Origin: Argentina anserina
Lineage: Eukaryota; Streptophyta; Magnoliopsida; Rosales; Rosaceae
Assembly (NCBI RefSeq): GCF_933775445.1
Contig: NC_065875.1
Location: 2,232,001 to 2,296,000, forward strand
Direction of reading: 5' to 3'
Length of the DNA stretch: 64,000 bases
This document shows positions 12,001 to 23,275 of the stretch, one piece after another. Under the pieces are notes generated by a model, which worked only from the letters and a program-made list of their open reading frames with translations, had not been told where the DNA came from and did no database searches. Within the stretch, counting starts at the first letter, position 1; each line of letters starts with the position of its first letter. A program made the translations under genes and the position numbers.

Positions 12001-13620
12001 GAGACAGAAAGATACATTACAGGTGCACAAGCTGATACGAGCGTTGGTGCTTAAAATAGAATACTAGAACAGGTGATCAGGTGAATAGAAAAGATAGATT
12101 TATGGCTTGGTAGTATGCAAGGCTAATTTGGAAATGTATAAACAACTGAATAAGATAAACTCAAGTAGTTGTCTTGCTTGACTAGTATAAGTTATATTGG
12201 TATTATGCATGGCTGATATGTAAATTTATAAACAACTGATTAAGATATATTCAACAACCAAACTAGTTATACAAAAAGTAAGTAACTATGAGTTGCTACT
12301 TCCTATTTAAAGTAATCGGTCATGTTGTACAAATTGCAAACCGCACCCTGATCTCCTTCAAGAGGACATGAAAATGAGAAATGGAAGCAAAAACTCGGAT
12401 CCTCCGAGCTCCTTAACTACTGAATTGCTTAAAGTTTTTACACGATTATGACACGTCGGGGTTGAAATAGTAACATATGTACAATGACCAAAAGAAATAG
12501 TACGTAATACTATCTTAGTGACCAAGGAAATGAAAAATATAGGTGGATCATATGAATGTTTCATCTTGTTTCTTTATGGTTGTGACGCTTCTAATTTTAG
12601 GGGAGAAGCATATTGTTCGATCAGTAAATATCAGTAGAATGTAAAATTCTCTCATGTAAGGCTTTTTCCTAGAGTCTCCACATTTAGCCTGTGAGAAACA
12701 TTTCAAAGATGCCTACTACTACTTACCGCAGAATTTAATATATATATGCTATACATTTCACATTTAACAGTAAATATTTTTTTATGAGTGTAATTAAGAA
12801 AATAATTGAAATATATACCGTACATCAGATATATAGTAAATTAATCCACTGCCGGTTCTATCTCCCACTACTATTGGAGTTGTCTCTGTCAAGCACGTGT
12901 ATCCTTATTTTTCTGGAGGACTTTCAAACTTGAACAAACAAAGTATCCTAGTTTCTGGAGACTTTGAAACCAAAATAGAGCTTAAAGGGGGCTGAATATG
13001 GACCTTCAATTATCATTTTCAAAGAGTGATTGATAGTTTTGTGCATTTGGGATAACATTAATTTTGATTATACAAAAACATCTAAATCATGAAACAGTTG
13101 ATCACGAAGAAATTAACCCAATAGCCCCTAACCTTAGAGGTACAAACAAAGTGTCATTCTCTTCCGGGTTGTGAGGGTGATCGAAGAAGAAGGTTATGAT
13201 ATTCAAAGAGAAGTAAAGTAGGATTTCTGCTAATCATTTCACATGAATCCCGAACATGTTTATGCAATTGGAGAGACGTAAAGGAAATGCACTGGGGCAC
13301 TATATAGCAAAAGCAAGACTAGTCTCTCGTAGATCGAATAGTTTACTATTAATTATTTCCTCTTTTTTTTTTTTTCAATTTGCAAACACTGATCTTTACT
13401 CGAAATGTTCCTTGAAATTTCAAAAGAAACTAGCCAGCAAACCATGATCGAGCACATCTTTTTTGATACTTAGTGACTCCATTTACTGGTTTCTTCAAAA
13501 CGAAAAACCTAGTTATTAAGAAAGTTCAATAATTTATACAGACGTCGTACTAATGGATTGTTCGATTAGAAGGGTTTCAATATAATACTTAGCTATGTTT
13601 TTTCCAATCGACCAATTCAT
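9061..13620. other. Long intergenic region without a recognisable gene
   Basis: This is AT-rich non-coding sequence. The segment at about 10100-10280 has ACTTATATAAGCC and GCTTATAAAAAAA-type words (minus strand) like the ends of some plant DNA transposons, but I could not find a partner end or a target-site duplication. The open readings at 10805-11032 and 11372-11581 match nothing I recognise and look random. Confidence 0.35.
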
Positions 13621-13624
13621 TTTA

Positions 13625-15190
13625 GGGGTTCTCATAAAACAGTCTGTTTCAATCAACTTAATTATAAAAAGTCAACAACTTTTTCATAATTATAAAACAG
13701 TCATTTTTTTTATCCTCATACACCTTTGCCATTAGAGTTAGTCAAAATTATGAACAATGCCACTGACTTAGTAAAAGTCTCGGTTCTGCATCTTCTCCAT
13801 TCTCGCCGTCCTTGAAGACGACTTCGTTGGGCTTCCCAGTTCCCTTTGATTTGATTCGTCTAGAAACAATTGTCGACTTGCCGGATTTGATGCCTCCGAG
13901 CACCGCCAAGAGATCGCCTTCCCGACATGTTATGCTGGAGAGCCACCGACATGCCGACCTTGAGCGAAGCTAAGTAGGAAAGCTTCATCGTCGTCTCCTT
14001 CTTGAGCCCAGACCCGATCTAGACCAGATCAGATCGACTCTGCCTCTCTCGCAAAGCTCCGACGGCGCTAAAAACTCTGACAATGACGTGAACGGCACTG
14101 GAACGGGTTAGGTTCGTGCTCCTCTCTCCTGCCTCCGCCGCGATCCTTTTGGCTTTATAGCTGCATCCAAGTCCCAGTGGTCACCCTCAGTTAATTATAC
14201 AATGACAATATTTGTGTTTTACTCATTGTGATAGGTAGTGTGACAGGGGTTGTGACATGGGCAATGTGTGTGACAGTGGTTATGACAGTAGGTGTGACAG
14301 GAGGTGTGACAGTTAGTGTAATAGGTAGTGTGATAGTGGTTGTGACAAATAGTGTGACATAGGTTGTGACAGTGGGTGTAAATAGATAGTGTGATAGCGG
14401 TTGTGACAGTAGGTGTGACAGTGTCTGTTACAACGTCTGTGACATGCTGAGAGGAAATGTGGAAATATGTGAAATTTTGTTAAAATTCAAATGAGATTGG
14501 TATGACAGTGGGTGTGACCATTAGTGTAAATAGATAGTGTGACAACTTCTGTGACAGTGGGTGTGATAGGAGGTGTGACAGTTAGTGTAATAGGTAGTGT
14601 GACATAGGTTGTGACAGTGGGTGTAAATAGATAGTGTGATAGCGGTTGTGACAGTAGGTGTGACAGCGTCTGTGACAGGAGCTGTGACATACCGAGAGGA
14701 AATGTGGAAATAAGTGAAATTTTGTTAAAATTCAAATGAGATTGGTATAAGTATGCTCAGAATGAAGAGAATAGCATAAATTAGGGAACCTTGAGCTTCG
14801 GTTTCGCCGGAATTGCTTGAAGCACCGCCATTGATGGCGGCAACCCTTTTGTGGTGGTTGTTGCGCCTTGCACGGTTGGTCGATTCGGAGTGGGTAGTAT
14901 ATCAAATGAAGGAGGGGAGCGAGATCTTTCTAACGGTACCAATTTCGTCAAAATCTATCGCCAGACGAGAAAGTTATGGCCGAAATAAAAAAAAGAAAAA
15001 TAAGAGTAAGAAATGACAAAATAGTTCCTAAAATATTTTTAAAGTGACTTTTTTTCTAATTTTGTTGACATTTTTATAATTTCCACTTAAATGTGATGAC
15101 TTTTTGATAATTAATTTATAAGTAGTGACTTTTTTCTAATATAAATTAGGATATTGTAGCTTTTTATAATTTTCCCTTCATTTTAATCTA
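13625..15190. mobile_element. Possible DNA-transposon relic with an internal minisatellite
   Basis: The two sides carry inverted AT-rich words of the TTATAAAAAGTCA type (about 13660-13710 forward, about 15030-15175 reversed). Inside are a GC-richer block (13780-14160) and a tandem-repeat block (14214-14750). This layout is common in plant MULE-like or other TIR elements. Exact ends and a target-site duplication were not found, so the boundaries are guesses. Confidence 0.3.
14214..14750 (+). repeat. GTGACAG-type minisatellite with a 245-bp higher-order repeat
   Basis: The block is built from variants of a roughly 12-18-base unit around TGTGACAGTGGTTGTGACAG. On a larger scale the segment ending in GAGAGGAAATGTGGAAAT occurs twice, with starts at 14449 and 14694, a period of about 245 bp. 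The open reading on the minus strand (14487-14735) only reflects the lack of stops in the repeat. Confidence 0.8.
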
Positions 15191-15690
15191 TAATTCTACA
15201 AATGAAAACTAACTATTTCAAAAATCAATATGTCGAATATATGTTGCAAGTCTAATAGGATTCAGACAAGTCTACTTTTCATTCACAAAGTTCTCATCCT
15301 CCATATAATATGTAAATTAGTGTTTTTCCATGCTCGTGGGTGTCAACGTACTAATATGTCAATTATTTCCTTCTCTCTCTCTCTCTCTTCGTCATCTTAT
15401 ACGTAATAGAATTAATCAAGTACTTGGGCCATTTTATATATCTAGTCGGCTGGTCGCGATAAAACGATCCTACATAAAATTGTTTTTCACCAACTAGAGA
15501 AAATGGGAAGAACTACGGAGTATCCGTCAAGCCATGAGACATGGAGACCCTTGACTTGTCCAAAAATTTCTAGAAGAATTCATATTCAAAAGAAAAAAAA
15601 AATCCAATCCAACGATGATGAAGGTTGTAAAATTTCTGATATTACTTCTCAGTCCCTCACAACGGCCATTCAACTACCGGAGAGGTTCTA
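15191..15690. other. Intergenic DNA upstream of the ERF1-like gene
   Basis: AT-rich sequence containing a short (CT)n run at about 15371-15389. No gene is seen. Confidence 0.4.
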
Positions 15691-15699
15691 TGTGTCTGA

Positions 15700-15767
15700 C
15701 ACGTGGACACCTTTTTGTCAATGAGCTACTGACGTCACTAATAAATTGGATCTCTGACCGCGCCGCC
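15700..15767 (+). promoter_or_regulatory. Cluster of G-box, TGACGTCA and GCC-box words
   Basis: Within 70 bp lie CACGTG (15700-15705), TGACGTCA (15730-15737) and GCCGCC (15762-15767), about 780-850 bp before the ERF1-like ATG. These are core words for bZIP/bHLH, TGA-type bZIP and ERF proteins respectively. Their grouping is seen directly; any control of the ERF1-like gene, including control by ERFs themselves, is inference. Confidence 0.3.
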
Positions 15768-16481
15768 GGGCAATTGACGCATGTGCTTAATTCTTCCACT
15801 TGTGTGATCCATAATTATTAATTAATAACCAAATAATACACAAACTATTGAAACAAAATTATTATATAGCCTCCCACATATAATATGTCATCCATCTCTC
15901 CTTTTTACTATTTTAACCCTCATTTACTTTATTCTGTTTTTATTTTGTTTGGATATTATTTGCTAAAGAATTAGTTTTTGAGCGTGGCTGTGTAGGCGAA
16001 CTGTATGTCTTTTACTCACATTGCTTAAAACCCCAAAATTAGAGAAACATAGAGAGCATTCTTTCAGTGGTTATAAAGTGACAAAGGCGGCTCTAAGAGT
16101 AGTCAAACCCAGCACCTCCGGCAATTCTTACATCAGGAGAAAGAATGTTGTTCTACTAGGTGAAAATCAAGCCTAATATCAAATTTCTAACCAAAATCAT
16201 CCTAATTTATAATAGATTTGTACTCCACTAATATAATTTTCTGATGCTAGATTTTCCACTGCAAAGTGGTTATTTGTTTTTCTCAATTAATTTTTTTCCA
16301 TCAAATTCTAAGGAAATCAAAAACGTTGTAACACCTATAAATAACATAATTTCTTCCGAGGTATACAACTATATATATTTATGAATATTTGGAAATCATA
16401 AGTGGCCAAATTTTTAGAGGGGTTTCTTAGTCATTTCATCCTCAAACAGTTGGATGACTTGGATCTGTTGGTATTGTGCAG

Positions 16482-16490
16482 TATAAAAAG
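16482..16490 (+). promoter_or_regulatory. TATA box of the ERF1B-like gene
   Basis: TATAAAAAG lies 68 bp upstream of the ATG at 16550, predicting transcription start near 16512 and a 5' UTR of about 40 bases. Confidence 0.7.
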
Positions 16491-16549
16491 GGGAAGAGGC
16501 TTCCAAATCTTTGATCAAAACTACAACGGGTTATTGGGAATACTACATC

Positions 16550-17278
16550 ATGAGTAGCCACACAATCACAGACACACTACAGGCAGAAACTTCAAACATC
16601 TTCGATTTCCAAATGAATTACTCCATCTTCCACTCCCCGAATTCTGAAACTTCTTCCGAGTTTTCTTGGGATGCTCTCGAATTCGGAAACATTTCTCTTC
16701 CTTTCGATGAAAACGACTCCGAGGAAATGCTTCTCCTTGGGATGCTTTCCAACACCTCATTTGAAACAGATACACACAACTCAGCTGCCTCATCCAACCC
16801 CATCAAGGAAGAAGAAGTAAGCTCCAGTTCCGTGTCGGAAGACGATAACCGGAAAACCCCGAAGAAGGAGAAGTCCTACAGAGGGGTCAGAAGGCGGCCG
16901 TGGGGCAAGTTCGCCGCGGAGATAAGAGACTCGACCAGACATGGGGTAAGGGTTTGGCTAGGGACATTCGACAGTGCTGAAGCCGCTGCTTTGGCTTATG
17001 ATCAAGCCGCCTTTGCGATGCGGGGCAACACCGCCGTGCTCAACTTTCCGGCGGAGAGAGTCCGGGAGTCTCTTCGAGACATGAACTGTGCTACTTCGGA
17101 TTTGGACGAAGGGTGTTCGCCGGTGGTGGCGCTTAAACGGAAGCACTCGATGAGAAGGAAAATGGGGAACAAGAAGAGTAGAATGGAGAGAGATATGAGG
17201 TTAGAGAATACTGTGGTGGTGTTCGAAGATTTAGGAGCAGATTACTTGGAACAACTTCTGAGTTCATCTAGTGCTTAG
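16550..17278 (+). CDS. ERF1B/ERF15-like AP2/ERF transcription factor
   Basis: This is an intronless 242-residue protein. Residues 1-105 are acidic and Ser-rich with a group IX-type N-terminal segment ([18 protein letters not shown] at about 35-52). The AP2/ERF domain spans 109-167, with [18 protein letters not shown], the WLGTF strand and [15 protein letters not shown] basic nuclear-localisation stretch follows at 196-211 ([11 protein letters not shown] and following). The C-terminal EDLL motif is [16 protein letters not shown] at 222-237. The [11 protein letters not shown] and [10 protein letters not shown] signatures are those of Arabidopsis ERF1/ERF15, nuclear activators that join ethylene and jasmonate signals on GCC-box promoters. 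The frame is open upstream to 16511 without an ATG, so the first ATG at 16550 is the start. It is the third ERF of the cluster. Confidence 0.95.
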   Translation: MSSHTITDTLQAETSNIFDFQMNYSIFHSPNSETSSEFSWDALEFGNISLPFDENDSEEMLLLGMLSNTSFETDTHNSAASSNPIKEEEVSSSSVSEDDNRKTPKKEKSYRGVRRRPWGKFAAEIRDSTRHGVRVWLGTFDSAEAAALAYDQAAFAMRGNTAVLNFPAERVRESLRDMNCATSDLDEGCSPVVALKRKHSMRRKMGNKKSRMERDMRLENTVVVFEDLGADYLEQLLSSSSA

Positions 17279-17756
17279 ACTCTAATTGGTGATTATTCGA
17301 ACACTTCCATTTTTATTTCCGATCAATATATCGCCTTCGTGTAATTCCGTCACTTCGAAATCTTTGAATATCTCGAATTTCTTGTTCTTTGATGTAAAGT
17401 TTTCAAGTAGATAAGGAGTGACGTAGTATTGTACGCAAGTGTTTGTGGTGGGGGACTTCGATTAAGTATAGGATCTGAGATTACACTGTTGTTTCATTCC
17501 ATTAACTTTACTGATTAAGATCGATATATTATATCTATATAGTAGTCAACAATCTTTGCTGGGTCATACACACAATGACTTGGGCTCCATGCAAGCGTGC
17601 AGTGCTAGACATGCATATGATTCTCGATTATACCATTTCAAGTAAAATCAGTGCACCTTTTCTTTTGTACAAATAGCTAAGCTAATAGCAATTCGCTGAG
17701 TTCGTTCAACTATAATATCATCTCAAATCTATTTCATTAAAAATGAATCATAGAAT
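17279..17756. other. 3' region of the ERF1-like gene and spacer
   Basis: Includes the probable 3' UTR and AT-rich spacer up to the target-site duplication of the next element. No gene is seen. Confidence 0.4.
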
Positions 17757-17761
17757 TTGAT

Positions 17762-20383
17762 TGTAACGACCCCAAATAAAATTACACAATTCTCACACAC
17801 AAATCCACGCTAAAACCTCACCACAAGTAGGATACGAACGACTTCGAGCCTCTGTAGTCGTCACTCAACCTCCACTAATCAGCACCTACGGAATTATCCC
17901 CTACACCATCAAATTGGTGCACCGGGATTGTAAACACAACCCGGTAAGCTTATAGCTCGTATGAGTAAAATCAAAATATAATTCGCATATCAAAATATAC
18001 GAAAGATCACAAAACAACAAATATAAATGCCCTCATGAGTCAATGGTCAGTCCATCTGGTTGATCCAAAGAAATATGAAATGAAACGCTCATGAGAAAAT
18101 TAAGTAACCCTTCTGGTTACCCAATGCATTTATAAAACGGGTACAAAGAACGCTGGTACACATCTGTTACCCCTCTCGTAATACACCGTTGATATTAGAT
18201 AGCCACCCGCTACCCAACATCCAAAATAAACTAAGTACCCATGAACAGATAACCACCCGTTACCTCACATGCAGTACTAAGGCAGACAGACTAGAGCTCT
18301 AACTGTATCGTAACTTTCGCCCGGCCAAAGGCTAGGTTTCGACTTGCCAAACACGTACAATAATCTCACATCATATTGTACCAAAAATAAGGTCCGAAGA
18401 CAATTCACATTTTAACAATCTCAATGTTAAAAATCACGTACAATAATCTCACATCATATTGTACAATTCAAATTACATGCTCAATATATTCACAATAAAA
18501 ATCATAACAGTATATTATATAGCAAACTATATATATTCGTACTTATTCACTATTTATACAATATATATATATAGTCCACTATATCTTATACATGTCATAT
18601 TTCACAACACTTGCACAATACACAATCTTCCGTCATCGAAATGGTCATTTCTAATGAATTAATAACAGTATATAATATAATGAACTATATATATATATAC
18701 ACTTATTACCATTATACAGTATATATATATATATAATCCACTAAATTGTATACATGTTGTAATTCATTATTAATTACTCTTGCAAAATCTTGAATCACCG
18801 CGAGGGTAGATTCGTAAATATGTGAGATTTTACTCACCTTATTGACTTGAGCGTAATTCCACAATTCCCGACGATAATTCATTTCCTCGATTTAACGATC
18901 ACCTTGAAAAGATAAGAAAAGAATTTAGAATTGTTTCGTAAACCTTTAAATGCCGAAACAGTAATAATCAGATACTGTTCAGCAATTTTCGGTTTTACGA
19001 AGTTACTGTTCAGTGTTACTGTACAAATACTCAAATAATACGTATTCATGTACGTATAAATATTATATACGTATTTCTGTACGTATAAATATTATATACG
19101 TATTTCTGTACGTATAAATATTATATACGTATTTCTGTACGTATAAGTATTATATACGTATTTATGTACGTATAAGTATTATATACGTATTTATGTACGT
19201 ATAAATATTATATACGTATTTCTGTACGTATAAATATTATATACGTATTTTTGTACGTATAAATACCGTTTAAATGTAAATACAAACTCAATAAATAAAA
19301 TTTACTAAATTACCCTTTTACAAATTACTTTTTACATTTACTGAAAGTAATTTATATTTACATTTACCGAAGGTAAAATTTAATTACATTTACCGTAGTA
19401 AATAAAATTTACATTTACATTTAAGTAAATTACAAAAATACCCCTATCGGAAACACTGTCACACCACCTCCGGCAGGCCGCGCGTGGGGCCCACGCGCCG
19501 AGGCTATCTACGGCGCGTTTCACGCCACCGCCACCACCAAACTTCTTCTCTCTTCCTCCTCTACTTCCCCACGGCCTCACGCCGCCCCTAGCCTACTTCA
19601 CACCCTCACACGCGCCACTCATCGCGACGGTGTCTCCCCCCCCCTCTCTCTTCGCTCCTTCCCCTTCCGATCCACAACAACGCCTCACAAATCAACAAAA
19701 CAACCACTCAGATCGATCAACCATGCAAAACCCTTACCTCGACGAGCTAGAGCACCACCGGAGGTCGCTGGAGGCGGAGATCGACTGTGGCGACAGAGTG
19801 CGGCCTCGGGTTGAAGCGCGAAGGCTCGCGACGGCGCGAGGAGGTGCGTCGACCTAGGGGTCGACTGCGGAGGGTCGCGCGACACTACCTGGATCGGCGG
19901 TGAGAGTCACGGAGGTCGGAGTTCGCCGGATCGGTTGGAGGAATTTGCTGAGAGGAGAGGGAGAGGTTTTCGGGGAGAGAGAGAGAGAGAGAAAAAGGGA
20001 GAGGGAGGCGCAGGTATGGGTTTCCAGAAATGGAAACCCTAACTGCTATAATTAGCTATTTATACTAGTTTCTAAAATCGGAAACTAACTTCCGACGTTA
20101 ATAACTTTTACCTCCGACGTCCGATTCTAACGTGTCACATACTCGCGAACTCGTATCAACGAGCTCTACAACTTTTGTGAAGGAAGTTTTCGTGACCGAG
20201 CGACGAAATAAAAGTCGATAAGTTCGTTCGGAAACGTAACATTTTCTTATTAAACGTTCTCGAAACGTTTCCGTTTCCGTTTCGTAACATTTGCAAACAA
20301 TCAATTTCCTTTTAATTGAACTTCATAACTTTATAGAATTCAATTCAATTCAAATATCGTTTCAAAAATCTAGGGTTATTACA
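17762..20383 (-). mobile_element. Solo LTR (2622 bp)
   Basis: The segment begins TGTAACGACC and ends GGGTTATTACA and is flanked by perfect 5-bp duplications TTGAT (17757-17761 and 20384-20388). Read on the minus strand it starts TGTAATAACCC and carries TATAAATAG at about 20057-20065 followed by GGGTTTCC-type leader sequence, so transcription would run on the minus strand. No internal domain or second LTR is present, as expected after LTR-LTR recombination. The large size suggests a Ty3/gypsy type, which is inference. ORFs at 19380-19885 lie in its GC-rich part and are not genes. Confidence 0.75.
19039..19265 (+). repeat. 29-bp tandem repeat inside the solo LTR
   Basis: About eight copies of a 29-base unit built from TACGTATTTCTG and TACGTATAAATATTATA. 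Each unit is nearly palindromic (TACGTA...TACGTA), so the array could form repeated hairpins. Confidence 0.9.
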
Positions 20384-20388
20384 TTGAT

Positions 20389-21330
20389 TAACATTCAAGT
20401 TTAGATTACTGAAAAAATTGATTAATTAGGTTAATTAATTTAAACGTGTTTCGCATGAACTATGTACGTATGTATTTGATTTCTTACTTGTTGAAAATTC
20501 TTAAATTTTATGCTTTTAATTAAAAGCCATGAAATAGACTCAATACTCAACATCGTATGGCTAGACAATTGCAATACTTTTCCTCTTCATCAAATACAAA
20601 AACAGCCCAACTCAATTTTGATCTAGTGATAGGTTCCAAATTTAACTGGCCAAATATATGAGCAGGTACGTGTCTATACCCAGGAGATAGGGGCCAGCCA
20701 TCTGAAAGGAAGAATATATAAGATTATGCCTGTCAGGCTGTAACCAATTAGGAGATGCAACTTGGAAAATGAGTTACTGGTTGAAGATCAATCCCCTTCT
20801 CGATCACAAAGCACCAAATTAATTTGCCTTTGAGCATTAATAAGAACTGTTTCAGCCAAATGTTTCTTTGAAAAAACAGCAATTTGAATAATTCATTAAT
20901 AACATGTTAAGCACGAAGAGGTTATGACAAACAAACCTTCTTCAGCACAATGCTAAACCATTAACGCCCGTAAACAGAGTAAAATATAGAAAAATTAGAG
21001 AAAAACCCAAAGCTGGAACCACTTTGAATTTGATCAGTTTAATTTGGTCTAATTTCAAATCAAAGAACAAGAAGATTCGCATTGGCCAATATTCATCACT
21101 AGTCTTGGCAATTCGGTTAGACAAATATCTGCTACTTGTGACTTTTTAATAATTTAATTCATCCTGATTTCTAAACACAATATATGAATATATTTTCTTG
21201 CTTTGTTGTTATATATATTTTTTTCCTTTTTTTTGGACCAGCTGATGTTTTATGTGCTTAGTATCGATCATCTAACTTCATACCTTCTCCTTCGACAACC
21301 ACTCACACAATACTTTCCAAATTGATGGTA
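20389..21330. other. Intergenic DNA without a recognisable gene
   Basis: AT-rich spacer between two LTR insertions. I see no gene or structured repeat. Confidence 0.4.
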
Positions 21331-21842
21331 TCATATGTTGGAAAAATGGTTTATAAACCATTTAAAACTAAATTTTAATTAATTAATTAAATTAATTTAA
21401 ACTTATAATTAATCAAAGATGAACATAGATTTGAGTTATCCATAATGAGGGCTACAAGATCATATGTTTGTTTGTGTAATTTGGTTTGTGGGTGAATAAG
21501 AAATTGTCACTCAAAGATGGCTACTTAGAATGAGGGAAAAGTATTTGTCCCACATTGAAAAAGAGAAGTGTTGAAAAGACTTTATATAGAATCCATTGTG
21601 TATGGATTGTAAAGTGTGTAAGCCCCCTTATACCCTCTCGCGCACGCGTAGTGGGGGGTGCAAATCTCAGGTCACAAGGGAAACTCGTGTATGCCCGTGC
21701 GACCTGCGGACACGAATGCAACACCGAATTGAGGGTTGGAACGCAGATTCTTTTTACATTTCCGAAAATTCATTTTGGACGTTTCAAATTCTCTTGACTG
21801 TTCAAATTCTTCTTTTGTAACATATGTAACTCATATATGTTA

Positions 21843-22441
21843 CGCAAAAATGCTGATTTATACCCCAAACTTGGTCATAATTGTCAATTTGCACCATGAA
21901 CTTGCATTTGAGGTAATTTACCTCCTAAATTTGGTAAAAATTGCCGATTTGCACCCTAGCTGTTAAATTTAATGTTTTCCATCCAATTTGAAGTCACATG
22001 TCATGCATTTGAGGGGCAATATTGTCATTATATATTTATTCATATTTAATAATGAAATAAATTAATAAAATTACTTAAGATGAACACTTGATACAATGTT
22101 TTTTTTCTCGAAATATGTTATTGATTTTTATATTTATTATTTTAAGTGATATGGTATGTTAAAAGATATTAGAAAAATATAAATAAATACATTAAAAATT
22201 AAAAAAAATGTGTGTTTTAGGAGAATTACTATTCTACCATTGTGTGTGTTTTAGCCTTATTAGGTTTCTTGTTAGAGATAGATTTGCATCTCTGCTCTGT
22301 ATTAGATTAGGACTCCGAATCCTACGGATTGTGGTTATGTAAGGCCTATATATAGATCTCATTATCAATAATTAAACGGTTACGTTTTGTTCCATTACGT
22401 CGTTATTCTTCTCGTTTTGTTTCTCCTCTAACAATGTGTAC

Positions 22442-22484
<43 letters not shown>

Positions 22485-22825
22485 ACACACTATATTTGAA
22501 TGGGTGGGTATGTTGAATATATAATTCGAAGTAGGGTTAAGTATGTAGAAAAAATATATAAATAAATAATTTGATTAAAAAATAATCCTCCTTTTAAATA
22601 ATATTTTTATTTGTTTTTAAGAAAAATATAAAATAGAAAATGACAACATTATCCCTCATGTGCATGACATGTGACGCAAATTTGGATACAAACAGTTAAA
22701 TTTAACGGATGTGGTGCAAATCGGCAATTTTTACCAAGTTTAGGAGGTAAATTGACTCAAATACAAGTTCGGGGTGTAAATTGACAATTTTAGCCAAATT
22801 TAGGGTGTATTTTGGCAATTTTGCC
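21843..22825. mobile_element. MULE-type element with long inverted ends, nested in the solo LTR
   Basis: The first roughly 190 bp are repeated inverted at the right end. Left words such as GTCAATTTGCACC and GATTTGCACC pair with GGTGTAAATTGAC and GGTGCAAATCGGC on the right. Perfect 9-bp duplications TATATGTTA flank it (21834-21842 and 22826-22834), the size expected for Mutator-like elements. No transposase is present, so it is non-autonomous. Confidence 0.8.
22245..22433 (+). mobile_element. Short LTR-like insert inside the MULE
   Basis: A 189-bp segment starts TGTGTTTTAG and ends CTCTAACA. It contains GGCCTATATATAG followed by ATTATCAATAATTAAACGG, like a TATA box and transcript start of a small LTR. 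The 5-bp flanks TTGTG and ATGTG match at four of five positions. I read it as a degenerate small solo LTR, with moderate certainty. Confidence 0.45.
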
Positions 22826-23275
22826 TATATGTTATGATCTTTTGATTTCTATAACAACCGTCTTTTTCATTGCTGATTGCAAATCCTCATCCTTTCATTG
22901 TAAAATCATCCATTCAAAACACAATCTGCTCTCCCACTCTTACCTGCTCTCTGGTGATAGAAAGATGTACCTTTCGAATTCGTTGAGGGTTCTAGTTAGT
23001 AGTGCAACTTTCTAGAACTGTTTAGTCATTGTATCCTGGGAGACAAGCACTAAGCATCCTTGCACCGGTAGAGAAGGCGTAAACATCTTAAGGACAATGT
23101 GGTATCACACACGTCTCGACTAGTTCATTCATCACCAATCGTTCGGTATTTTGGTCGAATTTCTTTTCGTGTTCTTCGTTATTTGAGTTACATGTTTGGT
23201 TTTTGCCTTACAATCATTTATAATTCAGTTTATTAAATTATATATACAATATATCACTGTTATTCTAACATCATA

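Larger units (their letters stand above)
21336..23270 (+). mobile_element. Copia-type solo LTR interrupted by a MULE
   Basis: Ends are TGTTGGAAAAATGG and TATTCTAACA, flanked by perfect 5-bp duplications TCATA (21331-21335 and 23271-23275). Inside is a TATA-like GACTTTATATAGAATCC near 21580, followed by the CCCTCTCGCGCACGCG block typical of some plant Copia LTRs. Removing the nested MULE and its duplicated site (983 + 9 bp) leaves an LTR of about 943 bp. No second LTR or internal domain is present. The short ORFs at 21521-21966 are not genes. Confidence 0.75.

Noticed and set aside
19039..19265. CRISPR-like regular array
   Set aside because: The units are contiguous 29-mers without unique spacers, inside an LTR of a plant genome.
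19380..19885. GC-rich ORFs as possible genes
   Set aside because: They lie within the solo LTR, and their GC content reflects its leader region.
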